Shown here: piece by piece, positions 31,365-46,007 of the stretch
Layout: every line of letters starts with the position of its first letter
Numbering within the stretch: the first letter of the stretch is position 1
Assembly: GCA_021904315.1 (NCBI GenBank)
Contig: CM038926.1
Span: 2,450,718-2,514,717, forward strand
DNA from: Sphagnum magellanicum
Lineage: Eukaryota; Streptophyta; Sphagnopsida; Sphagnales; Sphagnaceae
Length of the DNA stretch: 64,000 nt
Direction: 5' to 3'
Translations under genes and position numbers: made by a program
The notes under the pieces: model-generated
Databases searched by the model: none
The model's input: the letters and a program-made list of their open reading frames with translations, nothing else
What the model was told of the DNA's origin: nothing

Positions 31365-34300
31365 ATATCCACCTCTTTAATAATTAGAATGTGGTTTACA
31401 TTGCATTATAATAATATCTTAACATGTGTAAAAATGGCCACAGTCCTATTGCATTTAATGACAATGGTAATTAAATTTTATATGGTTAGTTGTAGATAGA
31501 TATTGTTAGGTTGCATATAGATATTCATAATAGTGTACTTGTTAATTTCTCGCATTCTCTTTTTACATACCTATAATGATGCATTTAATTACCTAACCCT
31601 ATGTAGGATACATTTACAAACTGTGCATCAATTTTTCAATGTGGTTTTAGAATAGTTGCTTCACAATAATGTTGTTAGAATGGTTGAAATATCTTTTATT
31701 AGAAGATTTTTATATTGTATAAATAATTATTATAGTTAACCACTTGTGTTTTACTAACAAGTTCATGTTACATCTATGTTTAACTTGTCTCCCATTATAA
31801 TGGCCATGATGACAACGACCATGAATGATGTGGCAATGTAGAATATACTTTTGCGGACAGATAATATTTTGTCACATAAGACATGTCTAAAACCAGGGGA
31901 CATGATTATTAATAAAGTGCCCAAATTGTTTTTTGCTTCAACACATGGCGCACCAACCTTGGTAGATTCCTATATTTATGTTGAATTGAACAATGGTATA
32001 AATAGCTTGAAATGGTATAAATAATGTGAAGTGTTAGTGGGTACTTAATATTATTTCAATTCCTAATAGGCACATGTTTTTTCGTGGTGAATGGGTAATG
32101 TATGTATCAACACATACCTCTTGGTGGGTCATTAGGTTTATAATTTGGCATTGTATCAATTCCTAACGGGCATATGCCTCTTGGTGGTGAATGGGTGGAG
32201 TAAGGATTGGCAAATACCTATTGGTGGTTCAACAATTTTATATGCCATTGATTCACATTTAGTTAAATTTTTTTAATGGTTTAGATGCTGCAAAAATTCA
32301 TATTAAGGAAATATGAAGTATAACTTGAAGTATTGTGTCAACATTTTATGTGTTATATGTTTCAAGATAAGCCAACATGAAATTATTCCATCTTGTTTTG
32401 GTTGTTTAGTTTTTTGCAACAATTTTGTTGCCAATGTTAATTTGAAAGTTCATCCACAACACATGGAAAAATATTCCTCCATGTCAACAAATATTCCATC
32501 CTATTTGTCAAATAATATTCCATGGACGTCAACAAGATATTCTTGAAAAGATTCCCTTGGGCTCATTTGTTCACATTCACATGTTCACCGCTCATGCTCA
32601 CACACTCACAAAATAACATCCATGCGGATGTGTTATCTTTCAATGTAAAATTGAATAAATTAGTTATTTAATTCCTCATCTACCATTTCATTATTAGCTT
32701 TGATAGTGACTTTGAATACTCGTACATGAGCATCCAAATCAAAGTTTTTAAAATATTTATGATAATTTAGTGGTCTCTAGAAAGGTGTAAAATAGGGTAT
32801 TATGGGTTGCACATTATAGGTTGCACAAATCCTACTATTGTACCTCTTGGGGATTCTGGAGGTTCACCTTTTGGATTTGGTAATACTGATTTGGTAGTGA
32901 TTATGCTATGACTTGTCCATTAAACATACGTTCATTAATACTTCTACATCAAGGTCCACCACTACAAATTTTCTAACACCAAAACTAACAAGGTCTATTT
33001 TTAAACCACTAAAAAGGTTTCCTTCAAAAGTTTTAATTGGCTCTGCATGAACTTTATTATATAAAGAATCATTCTCAACTTGTACTACATGGATTTTGTC
33101 ATTTTAAACCAATATTGGATATCTAATCGTAATCACATCCACATATCGATTTGGGTATGCAATCATGATAGGAATTCTTTGCACCTCGTTAATAATTATC
33201 ATGAAAAATTATGGTATTGGGTTATTCCCATGAAATGGTATGCCACCGTTTTAAAAAACTATGGTATCTATAGTAGGGCTTTGGTCCTTAAGCTAGGCAC
33301 ATATTGTGTATTTTTGAAATTTGCAAATTGTGCATTGATCAAAGCAAGATGGTTGGAAGTCATTTTAACTTTCTTCGGAGCAAAATGATATGGTTTGGTG
33401 ATTTGGGGTATTGAACTAACCTCAAAAGGTGTCCTCTATAGATCATTTTTTTCAATAGTGTTACATAGATTTATGTAGTTTTGCGGTTGTGTTGTTTGTA
33501 CCATGCTTTGTGAAATGGCCAATAGATTATGATCATCTTTAGCATTCAGATTATTCTACGCTTGGATATGGAAATGATTGATCATTGCATTTCGTAAATT
33601 TCATCCAATGAACCCGACCATTTCGTAAGTGAATGATCTTCTTGTTTGTAGAAACTATAATGATTAGTTGTGAGTCTATAGTGTTGATTTGTGCTTTAAC
33701 CAAATTTGTTCTAGACCCGTTCTCTTGGTAATAATATGGGTTGATGGCTATGCTTGATCATAAACACATTAGTTTGCATTACATTAATATAATCTGCTTG
33801 TCATATTTTGATGTTAATTGTCGTCATTAATGGAGTGTTGCGCTTAACTTTATTCTCCATCCTGGCTTGATACATTGCTTCAGTTACAAAAAACTTGTTT
33901 CTCCAAATCTTTAATTTGTAGTATAGTCTCAACATACTATGGTAATACCTATTCAACTTCATCGTTGTCCAAGTCTTCATCCCATTCTTCATGGTTGTGA
34001 TGATATTGAGGTGAAGTAGATTGCCAAGCAAAACCTCTGTTTATGGATCTTATCTCCATACCTCTTTGTATTTTTTGAAGCGTATGTAACACTTCCTTGG
34101 ATTTGTACAAATTACCATGTCTTTGGGTTGATAGACTCATCTTCGTCCTTTCTTGTTCCTTTCATTGCAAATTTGCAAAGGTAACCTTAATTGCATTCTC
34201 CCCGTCCTTTTAATTCAACTTTTGGAGGTTCTACCTTCATTGGCAGCCTCGTTCGAACATTGGATCACCTCATCACTATACAAGTGAATGCTTTTTGAGG

Positions 34301-36377
34301 TTCCATAACTATTGCAAATGGCATCCTATACTCTACAAGTAATTCTTCTATTCTAGGTTTTCTTGGCATAATATATTATACTCTTTTCAGAGTATGAAAT
34401 TATGCTACATTATTCGCAAACACAATTATTTTACTACATTTTTTTCATCATTTTGTTACATAGCTACCTGATCTAATTGCTTCTACAGATTTCATGTCAC
34501 TACTCAATTTATGTTTTGCCATTTTATTGTTATTCATTGGAAAAAAATTTAAAATTTTTTTGCCACAAATTTAAATTCTTTCAACAACTATTTACTCATA
34601 TTTAATTCTTAACAATTTTCCTCACCAATGATGAATTTGTAGACTAGAAAAAAATAATTCTTCACAATAACCTTTTTGTACCCATTGCAAGATAATAAAA
34701 CCAAAGTGAATCATACAACTTAAATTTTTGATCCCAAATTCATCCTGAGGATGGTCACCAAATGGTAAATCCTAATATTCTAATAGGGGTTTAAATCAAA
34801 TTTTGTTTCTATACATGTTTAGTTTTAGTCATACAATCTATATTTAAACTCTTTACATAATCCAAAATGTTATCCAACAACACTTTCTCCCAACCATAGT
34901 ATTTGCACAGTTATGAATTTGCCATGATTTTACATTGTTTTACTTCTCATACTGATATAAAGGGAAAACAACATATCATAAACAAACATAGACAAACACA
35001 CCAAAACAAAATCTAGTAACTTTATGTTCATCATTAAACATTGTTCTATATCTTTGGAAAAAAACTAATTTATTATATCTCTACTCTATGCTCCAAAAAT
35101 AACCAAGAAAAAACTCCCTCAAAGAACTCCATAACCTCCTCTAATCTTCAATTCTCCTACCTTAAATTAATTTGAATTCCACCTCAATAGTCCTAATCTC
35201 ACCTACCCTATTTCTATTGAACTTGCTATGTCTAGCCTGCCCCAAAATAAACACCACAATACCTATTCCTTATCTCGATACACATATCTATTTGATTATT
35301 ACAATACAATCTTACCCTTAACATGAACCTCAATTTCATCAATTTTTTAGTTAATGACTGGGTATGGGGCAAGGCTACTAGCAATTGTTTACATGATTAA
35401 GGTCCATGATAAAATGTTTATAATTCATCGCATTGATGTATATTGAAATGGTAAAACTTGTATCTTGTTTTATAAAATAACATAAAATGTTGACATCATT
35501 ATGAAAAAATTAATGTAGTTTTTATATTATTGAATAGTTATTTTGACAACAATGCAACATTTCTGACCAATAAATATGTGTGGGAAAGTAATCATAAAAT
35601 AAATTAATGATGGAATGATCAAAACATTTATTTGAAACTTCATTTCACTTATGGTTTTCAAAACTTTCAATTAGTTTTTTAAAACCTTTAGCCATGTGTA
35701 GATTTTGAACCTTTTCATACAATTGAATATTATTGTGATTTAATGTTTAAATATTCATTTTCATGTATATTAAATTAAAATTTTACCAAATTTTATAAAA
35801 TTATTCATTTTATGTGTGTATTTTTAATAACTTTTAAAGTTATTACAATGTAAATTATTATAATCTTTTTATAAGTACATTGATTTCATTTGTGAAATTT
35901 GTTAAATATTCATTTTAAGGAATATTTTATGTTTTTTAAAAACCTTATAAATTATTTTTGAAAATAATGATATTTCATTTTCTATGTGAAATTAATGTAA
36001 TGGAACATTTCAAATATTCTATTCATAATTTTATCTTTTTAATATTATTGTTTTATTAAAATATGCCTAAGAATATCATTTATGTTATATGTGAGTAAAA
36101 TTACATGTGAACATTTTTTTTTTCATAATTGTATTAATTTTCATTAATAAAACATCTTTGAATTTCATTTTAGTTAACCATTTCACATATAGTTTCAAAA
36201 CCTAACATTAGTCTTTAGATCCTTTATTAATTTACTTTTCATGTAAAGCCTTTTATGATGAACTTTTTAAAGAAATGTTACATTTGAACACATAATGTGT
36301 GTAATTATAGTTTAATGCAAATGTGAACATTTATCAATTAATGTATCAGTTATTAGATTATATATATACATATATTA

Positions 36378-36417
36378 GGTGTTCAACACCAAGTTTTGTC
36401 CTTTGATTTCAAAGGAC
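36378..36417. other. Two adjacent small perfect hairpins
   Basis: GGTGTTCAACACC (36378-36390) and GTCCTTT-gatttc-AAAGGAC (36398-36417) lie 7 bp apart, just right of a TATA-rich stretch. I see no flanking element or gene that would give them a role. Confidence 0.4.
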
Positions 36418-39199
36418 ACAATTCATAAGTGGAAGTGTTCCACATTTAGAATAATTTGTAAATAAGGTGCATTACCCTTTATGAATAACTATTGGATTGG
36501 TATGCAGGGCAACAACACAAACTTCCAAATTAAAAATTTGTTGCATTTATGAAAATAATTATATTTATGTTCATACAATGTTTAATAATAAAATATATTT
36601 TAGCACTTGTTAAAATAACTAAAATGACATCCACATTACATTATATACCAATTCCCATTATTATTCTTCCCCTAAAAGTTTGTATTGAAATTCTTGCTAA
36701 TGGCCTAACAAGAACATGAATCCTAATGTTTTGTCTTTCCATTTTTTTATGTAGCCTTAATAACAAGCATTCCAAGAAAGATTTAATAGTAAATGGCAAC
36801 TTTTTACTATAACAAGTCAAGGGGGGAAAAAAAAAACACTGTTAGAATTTAACTATCTACAACAACCAACAGTTAAAATTTTGTTACATTGACAAAAAAA
36901 GCTACTTGTTAAACAAATTGTTTTCACAAAACTCAAAATCTTGCAACAAAATATTCTTTGTTTTAAAATATTTTGTACAACAATACAAAATTTTGCACCA
37001 CAAAAAAATGGCCTCATGGGACCTTACCGTACACATGAGTTCTATTTCAAGAGAACCGCTTAGAAAAAGGGGAATGTTTTGTTACAAGATTCTCATTTTT
37101 TGAGGAAAAAGTTCACCAAAAAAGTTGTTTTTGATTAGTATAGCTAGATTTTTATCGTTGCTTACAACATATAGCCAAACGATGACATGGTTTTGATGAT
37201 TTTTTTTTTATAATAAGTATTAGGAACAAGTTGTCAATTATTGTTAAATTTGTCTTGGGATCTCACTATTGACACCATAGAAGAAAATTGAAAATGAAAA
37301 CATTAATTTACCACGAGTGCTTGCTTTTTGAAATTCGTGAAGTGCATGAGTGGGTGAGTAAGGCTTTGATGTGAGTGTTTTTGGGGGGGAGGTTACAAAA
37401 ACAATTTCACTAGAATATCACAACAAGAATGAGATTTAATTAATTAATTAAATTAAATGAACCATCATTTAATTATAATAAATTCAAAAACCTTGAAATT
37501 TTCAGTTTCTCCTACATAAATTTTCTTGAAAAGGAAAATATTGAACTGTCAAGGATATTTCTTTTTCGAATCAATTATTTGACAAACATTGTCTTCATTC
37601 CACTTGAATTTTTAATTTTTTCTTTCCCTAAAAGAGAGACAAAAATATCTTGTCATATTTGACGAGCCGTGTTCACATTGAATGGTAAAGAGAAATATCA
37701 AACACTTTCGACTACTATGTGGCCTTTAAAACAAGGATAATATGGTTTTTATTAGCCGTGGCATGTTATGGGCACTTCAAAATAGGCTAGGTTTCACAAT
37801 AGGTTGTATTTGACATGTTATATGCACCATACAACATATCACATATGCAACATGGCATACTAAAGGTTTGGGCAAATCTAATGAGTCCCAAAATCATTAA
37901 ACATGCCAAGAACAAGCAAGGAACAAAACAAAAAAAAAGCCTACAAGTAAAAAAAAAACATTTTATATGTAACGTGTAACATACACCATATGTTTTTTAT
38001 GGAACGTGGCATGATTTATTAATGTTTTATGTAATGGTTATAATCATATAATAAGTAGAATATTTTTTCTTTTGAAATTTTTTGAAATTTTTTGTCATTT
38101 ATTAATCTTATATTAGTTGAAAATTTAAAAATATTAAAACACAATCAAAATGAAAACTATAATTCCATGCAAAAAAAAGTATGCTATTGATACCATAATA
38201 AAAAGTTAAAAGAATTTTTAAAAAATTACATATAACTAAATTGAAATGGAAATTTATTAACCTTGATTTTTATTTCATATGAGAACATTCACATGTTTTC
38301 ACTTTAACTTTGGATTGAAACTCAGATATCCTACAATCAAAAGCATACATAATTATTAAATCAAATATATACATCAATAATTAAACCTATAAATGAATTT
38401 TTAAATATATTTAACTTAAATTTATATGGGAAAATAAAAAATAGAAAATCTATTTTACAAAACCATAAAGCAAAAATAAGTAAACATGTATATTATAATA
38501 GAATGTTCAGGGATATTCAATATTACTACCATAGAAAAAAATTGAAAATATATTTCTAGGATCTTTCAATCCATAGGAAAATGTTCAATTATTCTCATAC
38601 CACTTATTCAACTTTGGATCAAAACTTTCATTTCCTACAACCAAAAAATTACACAATTATCAAATCAAACATACACATCAATAATTAACTTATTTAAACC
38701 AATTTCATGTAAAAAAATACAATATATACTAAAATTAAAGAACATAAATAAAAAATGTGTACATATAATACTTAATAAAATATTTAAATAATAATTACTT
38801 ATTATATTTGATTACATAAATATTTTTACTTCTATTAAAATGTGTAATGTTGTAATATTTAACAAATGATGTTAAATAATATTTTTTGTTTGAAAACAAA
38901 TATGTTTGCATAATATATTATAATGATAAATGCATTAAAAATATGAAGGTTTCAATTTTTTTTAAAGCATTAAATTTGAACAATTTGTAACTTTTGACAA
39001 CATAACATAAGTTAGACCTAGTGCAAATGAATTTTTTAATATCAATAAAAACTTTTGATTTAGTTGTTGCACCTTGTGCTTTATGACTAGTGATTGCAAA
39101 TGCTAGTACAATTGGAAATTATGCTTTATAATAATATGCTTCATACGTATATTTATGTTGCAATGTTTGTCTTTTTAATGTTATAAATGTATTTTAATT

Positions 39200-42100
39200 T
39201 TAAATAATAATAATGATGCTTATTATTATTTTATTGTTATCAAATTCAATAGATGTTATTATAACAATTGCCCCATTTACAGCTCCTTTTGAAATATTTG
39301 TATTTTCTGTAAGCATTAAAATTGCTCTTATTATTATATGTTTAATGTGATTAAATTTTGAATCATTTAACCAAGAATGCACATTTTGAATTCCCAAAAC
39401 ATTAGTTTCCATTGTTATATCAAAAATCTCAGTTGGAAGGAAAATTTTGTGTATCAACAAATTATAATATTTATCAACATCTTCTTGATGTGAACATAAA
39501 ATAATATTATTTATTATCAATATATGATAATAAATTTGATTCTAAAATATAACAAGATGAAAATATATCATCAATTTCATATTGCGTAGGTTGTTTTATA
39601 TGAATAAGATTTAAAATTTGAAGGAAAATAAGTTTTGTTGTGTGTTTAATGGAAGTCGTTAAAACATGATGAAGTACATTTGACCAACAAGGAGTAGTTG
39701 AAATATGACAATTTTTACAATATAATTCATTCGCTTTAAATGAATGTTTACATATTGTAAGTAAATGTATTAAATCCCCAACTAATAATACTAATACATT
39801 GTAAATGGAATTGTATTATTTTAAGCTTGTTGTAAATGTTATTCTATTGCACATAACATTGTATTAGTCACCATTGACATTTCATCAATAATTATAACAT
39901 GAACATTTTTTAATGTTTGTAATATATTGTTTGATCATGTAGAAAAATATCCATGTACTAGTATTCTGAATTGAGTACGTGTAGTACAAGCATGTTGTGA
40001 TCATCGTAATGTAGTAGTTCTTATTGTTGCTATTAACAAAACATTTTTACCTTGCATTTGAAGTTGATGTCTAATTTATATTTAATAAAATAATGTTTTA
40101 CCGCTCTTAGGTGTTCCTTCAGATATGTGTAATCCCATTGAATGTTCCTTTAAAATGTTAAATATTTGTAATTGTTCATATTTAGGATTTTTTTTATAAA
40201 AATCACTTTCACAATCATATTGAATGTATTTTGGCAAATTTGAAATATTTTCAATTTTATTTGATTTAAATATAGATGTAATACAATCATTTTTGAAATT
40301 TGGATATTTTTCTCAAAACATTTGCGTAAGTTGTGTGCATTTTTCATTTTCAAGTAAAATTTGGTTTGCATATTGCATTAAATATATATTCAACGAATCA
40401 ATATTATGAAATAATCTTTTAATTTGACATTCACGTACATATGACACTTCAACATTTACTTATGATAATTATTATTTTTCATTTTGAAATGATATATGTT
40501 GTAATAAAATATTTAAAAAATTACCCTCATTATTATAAATAGAATGAAAGTATGTGAATCATATTAATTTTTTATTTTCACAAATATTGAAATCAATATT
40601 ATCCTTGCTGAAATGTTGATAAGTGGAATACATTTTACGATCATGTGTATATTGTTTAAAATATTGCATGAAAGTTAAAATTTCAAATGTAATGGTTTAG
40701 AAACATAAATTATCAATTGGATGGAAACCCAAAATTATTGATTTTGTAACTAATTTTGTTTGATGTAATGGTGGTTTTGAATCAATATATTTAACTTTTT
40801 TTTTTGGTATAATTGATATTTTTGAATATATTATAGTTGCTTTTGCTGATGATAAAGGTTTTGATATAATCAAATGTGAAATGAATTGTAATTATGTTTT
40901 AGATCCATTTTGTAAACCAAATTGTTTTGCATTTTTTATATTCAAATATAATGTTCCATGTGGTCCACATTTCATTGCATATTTTAAAAGATAAAATGAC
41001 TAATAAGATGTAATTTAAGTAATATAAATGAGCTCCCCACAATAATAATAATGTTGGATGATATGGAGCAACATTTTGATCTTCATGTCGTGGTCTATAA
41101 TAGTCCCATTTATTTTTTGTTTTATTAAAAACTGAATTTTGTTCAATATGTGATAAAAAAAGAAATTCAAATTTGCAATTCCTATTTCAACCTTTTTGAA
41201 TGCATCATGGTTGACATTGATGAAGTCGTTTTCGTAACACCATATGAAATGATTTACATTGTAAACTATCATTGGGTAAAATAAATTTTGCATTTGGGTC
41301 ATCAAAGATTGTAGGCACAAATGTGATTATTTCATTTGTTATTCTTTCCAAATCAATTGTATCGACCCATAAAATAATACAAGTATGTACAAATCCATGA
41401 TATTGTAATTCATATCAAATAATATATTCTTTTACTTTTCCTAATATTCCTAGTATTCCTAATATTCTTAAATTTTTTGATGGTAAGAATCATTGCATGA
41501 TTAGACATATTGAATAATAAAGACAAGTTTTTAATTTCATCATTAAATTATTATTTAAATTATTATGTTATGTAATAATGTAATTAATAATGTTTGAAGA
41601 TAAAATACACATACTTCTAATATCATTTGATTGTTAAAAAAAAGTCATATATTGTTTATACCATTTAGTATTGATTACATTATAATTTAATATAGGAAGA
41701 ACAATACTTGAAAGTTTTTCTTTGGATATGTTTTTATTTAAAATACCATCCCAATTTAGTAATGGACAATTTAATAAACTAATATCCATAATTTCTCCAA
41801 TACTAAAACCCCAATTTTGATTTCGTATATGTAATCCAATATTCAAAAAAGATAATAATTGTACATAAAATGGATGTTATGATATAAGTGCTTCTATATA
41901 CATTGGTGATTGATAAACAACATATTTTCCATATATTGGTGCTACATGTTCATTATAACACTTTAAACACAAAAAACATATTTTTTCCATTTAATGTAGT
42001 TGTGAAATTAGACAAAAGATAAATTACTATACCATAAGATGTACAACCATGTTCAATGGAATCTAATTTATTATAAATACTATTCATTTTACTAAAATGT

Positions 42101-42250
42101 TCATTTTAATGAATCAATTTAAGTATTCCACATATTGCAAAATATAAGATTTCATCTTTTGAAACACATTTGTAGAAAAATTCATCCATTTATTATATAA
42201 TTCATGTCAAGCATTCCAACATTGATCATAAGGTTTCAATAACATTGCAT
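39200..42250 (-). pseudogene. Decayed Helitron Rep/helicase (PIF1-like) gene
   Basis: Read from high to low coordinates on the minus strand. Near 41360-41230 comes an I-T-F-V-P-T-I-F-D-D-P block, then (about 41110-41040) Y-Y-R-P-R-H-E-D-Q and P-Y-H-P-T-L-L-L-L-W-G, blocks typical of Helitron helicase-like N-terminal regions. Further down, the PIF1 helicase Walker A G-T-P-K-S-G-K-T (40117-40094) and Walker B V-I-I-I-D-E-M-S-M-V (39898-39869) are 73 codons apart in one frame. The C-terminal helicase block around 39520-39200 (E-D-V-D-K-Y, then L-T-E-N and V-N-G-A) is in that frame too. Many stops and at least one frame change make it a pseudogene. I did not find the CTRR/hairpin end that would bound the element. 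Confidence 0.82.
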
Positions 42251-45000
42251 TCATCATAAACGTAGTTATGTTTTTTTAATTTCATTTTTCATTTATATGA
42301 TATTATTATATGTATTGAAATGTATTATTTTCCTACAAGGAAAAACCACCTCCAAAAAACATTACATTTTACATAAAACCTATGAAATATATGAATATTA
42401 ACAAAATAAAATCATTTCAAAATCTGGAAAAAAAATCACTTTAAAAATCCAATGTTTTTCAACATCTACAATTTAAATATTTATTTTAAAAAAACATGAT
42501 TCATCAATGGATGAGAATAAAAAAAGTTTCCACAATTTCATTTGTGATAAATTTGTGATGAAACTTCATGTATTCAACACAAAATCATGAAATATAAATT
42601 AAAAATATAAAATATTTCCTAAAAAATCACAAATTCAAATGTTTTTTTTTTCTCCTCATTGATAAATTCAATATGTAAAAATATTAAATTTTTTGCTCAT
42701 CATTTTTTCAAAAAGCTTTGTTCAATTTGTTTCATAGGTATAATGTATACCATACGTAAAAATCACATTTCTCTATTTATTACGCACTCCTATTTATATT
42801 CCATGTTAACCCAATTGTTTTTTCTTTATATAATATTTAAAATTCATATATCTTACATTATCATTCATATTATTATTATTGTACATTAGAATTTGTTGAA
42901 ATGTTTGATAGATTTAATTTTTATGGGTTGTCTTTTTTGTAAGGTGTTAGTCTTAAATACTTATATTCAGGTCAGTTTATAGTTTCTGTGAATAATAAGA
43001 ATATAAATTCTCCAAAGTGTACCAAATAAGATATTGGTAAATGTAAATAATGTACATGTAAACATGTTTTTAAAAAATTCGATCAATGAAATATCCATGT
43101 GTTGAAGTTTAGAGGACAAGGATGGAGTTCCAGGTGTTTTGGATTGGTCAATTAGCCCTAACACCTATGATAACCAAAACAATCATTTGTAGATTGGATG
43201 GCAAAAACTTGAAACAATCACAAACAAAAAGGGATTATAAAGTGGGAATATAGTTTAATGTCAATCCATTAATAGCTCGAGGCCATTGAAGCTAATTTAA
43301 TTCCTTGGAGGTTGTCATGTGTTCTTCATTGATGGAACCAATATGCAGAAATCTTCCTTATAGCAAGTACTGAATTCGTGCATTTTCAAATCATTGAATA
43401 GGAAGCCAAGTGTAGTACTATTACAAACCATTTTTTGTAGTGGTATCACGTTCTCTACTATTTTTTTTGTATTGCAAGCATATTGGAATTGTGTTATCAA
43501 TATCAAATCACTAAATAAGAAGACCAATTGTAGTGGTACTACAAAACACTTTTGTAGTGGTATCACATTCAATATTGATTTTCTTTTGCTATAGCCAAAC
43601 AAAGGGTTTAAGAAATTAGGGCAAAAGCCCTACCTATGTTGCTATGAAGGTAATAACTTCAAGGTCATTAAGAAGAATTCCCCTAGTAAGTCTTTTATGT
43701 GCAAACACACATGTTGCATGAAGCTTCACCAACAGTTTTATGATCTTGTCCATCTAATTTTTGATATTCTCAATCTCTGTAAAGAAATGTGACAAGTTGC
43801 CATTGTTGCCGCACAACAACAAAACAAAGCAACAATAACAACATTGCGACATTTCCCACATGCAAATAAACAAACAAAGATGAAAGATGGACAATTCTTG
43901 CTTCACATAACAAGGATAGCACCCGCTCAAAAACTTAAAATCCTTGTAACCAAAACCCTTTCTTATTTGACCCCTAGATTGACAATGGCAACTTTCATTT
44001 TGTTGGCATCTTGCTCTATTTAAAAACATGAAATGAACATATCCCTTCACACATGCACTTGTCTAATCTCTTGAAGTGAAACCTCCTTCCCCCTCAATCC
44101 CACCACACACAACTACAATTTGAATTGCAAATTTTTCCAACATAGATTCCTTGCCAAATTTCTTGTCCCTAAACCTTAAACCCATGCCTTTCTTTATCAA
44201 CTTCTTTCGCACCTTCTCAATTTTGTTCCTGGTCTCAACAATATAAACCTATGAACACTAACATTTTCACTTAATTGACATAATCTCATGCCGTCAACGT
44301 TTTAATTTTTTTTGTTGTTGTAACAAAAATGAAATGGAATGCTTTCAAAAAATGTTGCATGCAGGACAAAAAAATTCAAGAATCACACTGAATTCACCAT
44401 TAACAAAAACCTCAAAAATAAAAAAAAATCTTAAAGCAAAAAACAATCTACTTATGCAACAACTCAACTCCAAAAACAACCACACCAAGAAACCAAGGGT
44501 CCAAAAACAAATCACACTCTGAAACTTATGATCCTGCTTTCTTCATCATCTCTAGGTAGAAGAAAAATTCCCACGTCCTAAGAAACAGCCAAACAAAACA
44601 ACACAACCCTACATCACAAAAAAAAAGAAAAAAAAAGAAAAAAAACTGAATTGAAACCTCATTTTGACACCTCAACTAAACAACTGAAGTGGCCATTTGT
44701 GGAGCCGGCATTTTTGGCCGCCCAAATAGGCTGCCTCCACAACAAAACAGACAAGGCAGGGGAGACTTGTACGCGGAGGCAAAAAGTCTAATTCGTTTAG
44801 CCAGTCCAACATCCATCCACACCCCTGCCCTCCCCCAACTCATCAAAAATGGATCCAACGCTCATCCAAAAAAGGAGCCAAACACGAGAAACACATAATA
44901 TTCACACTTGTAAAGAGAGGGAAAGAAAGTTGTCAAATCTCTTATATTAAAATTCTCACAAAAATGGACAAAAATGGCACAAAAATTTCATCAAATGTAC
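42251..45000. other. Intergenic sequence upstream of the ceramide synthase
   Basis: AT-rich, with no supportable gene. A TAGTGGTA(C/T)(C/T)A motif pair occurs at about 43437 and 43555 within a short duplicated AGTGGTATCAC context. An A-rich stretch with AAAAAGAAAAA repeats lies at 44618-44648. A locally GC-richer stretch (44690-44870) may be upstream regulatory sequence of the gene that follows, but I see no definite element. Confidence 0.5.
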
Positions 45001-45009
45001 TCTAGTTTG

Positions 45010-46007
45010 TTCTCCTTCCTCCCTCCAACCCTACTAACCCGTCGTCGTCGTATCTTGACCGTTCGTGGTCTCTGGCAGTCACGGAGACTGACAACGCGGA
45101 ACCAGCTAAGAACTGCGAATAGCATTCCGTAGAGAACAAAGCGAAGGCGCCGACTCTCTGTAATCTGGGCGTCCAGAAAGTAAATCAGTTGTATGTGACA
45201 GTGTTCAGGTCGATTCCACGACAGTAGCCCTCTCTCTCAGCTGTGGAGATTGTGAATGCTATGGCAGGTATAGTTTGTTCTCGGGAAACCAAGCATTCAG
45301 TCTGCCATTTGCGATGTCAATGCGGAAGTTTTGTTCAGAGATGTATCTTCCGTCTTACACTCGACTTTCGAATCGTTAAGCTCAGTTGTTGTAATAAATT
45401 TTCTTTCGCTGAAGTGAAGACTCTTCTTTTTTAGCTTGAAAGTGTAGCAAAATGTCCACGGTAAGATTTCCGCATTTAGGGTTCAACTCTTCAAATCTTT
45501 TGTTGGCAAGAGAAATCAGTGTCAGAGTAATCCAAGTCTTCATATCTTTTGACAAACCACAAAAAATCAGTATAAGAATTAATCAAGTCTTCAAGTCTTA
45601 TTGTTGGCAAAGGAAAAAAATCAGCATGAGAGTCATTCAAGTCTTCAAATCTGTTGTTGGCAAGGAAACAAAATCAGTATCAGAGTTACTCAAGTCTTTG
45701 AATCTTTTGTTAGCAAAAAAACACATCATCAGTGTGAGAGGTATTGCCCAGTTTTATCTTGGATTTGGATCTAAGATATGATGATGATTGAGCAATGTTG
45801 GACTTTGTTTTATGGTTTCCATGGAAATCCCACATGAATTTTGTTACATGTTTAGTTGTGTACCTGATGTATCATGCATCACAAAATATTGAGAAGTTTG
45901 TTATGAATAGAATAATGTCAAGCAGACATGAGGATGTCCTTTCTTCAAACACCAGAACCTGTTTTTTTCCTCATGATGCAGAGAGCCAGAGAGTGGGAAG
46001 TGGTGGA
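45010..46007 (+). promoter_or_regulatory. Probable promoter / 5' leader region of the ceramide synthase gene
   Basis: Base composition changes sharply at about 45035-45250 to a CpG-containing stretch (GTCGTCGTCGT, GCGAAGGCGCCG), unlike the surroundings, which fits a core promoter and first non-coding exon. A possible donor (GGCAG then GTATAG) is at about 45267. The acceptor for the coding exon appears to be the pyrimidine-rich TTTTTTTCCTCATGATGCAG ending at 45980. The leader intron would then hold the minisatellite. The transcription start cannot be placed from sequence alone. Confidence 0.5.
45488..45749. repeat. Five-unit minisatellite, 49-55-bp unit, in the ceramide synthase leader
   Basis: Units begin TCTTCAAATCTTTTGTTGGCA (variants), contain an A-rich centre and AATCAG(T/C)(G/A)T, and end AGAGT(A/C)ATTCAAG. 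Five successive copies can be aligned by eye. An ATG-started frame (45452-45781, 109 codons) stays open across all five and gives repeats of the type I-S-V-R-V-I-Q-V-F. That frame is probably intronic and not a protein. Confidence 0.85.

Larger units (their letters stand above)
28446..39199. other. Long AT-rich intergenic region
   Basis: No gene is supported with confidence. Contents seen: an AT microsatellite (28750-28779), a short MITE (29469-29578), an unassigned open frame (30879-31364), small AACAATATAT repeats at 29055-29095, paired hairpins at 36378-36417 and many homopolymer runs. Minus-strand sequence around 33000-34370 reads in places like broken protein (e.g. 34140-33949) but I could not assign it. 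Confidence 0.6.

Noticed and set aside
43315..43602. Overlapping open frames on both strands with repeated Y-K/N-T motifs
   Set aside because: They come from a short duplicated DNA segment around AGTGGTATCAC and lack any recognisable domain.
45452..45781. 109-codon ATG-started frame before the ceramide synthase
   Set aside because: It consists of translated minisatellite units. The adjacent splice-like signals and low-complexity product argue against a protein.
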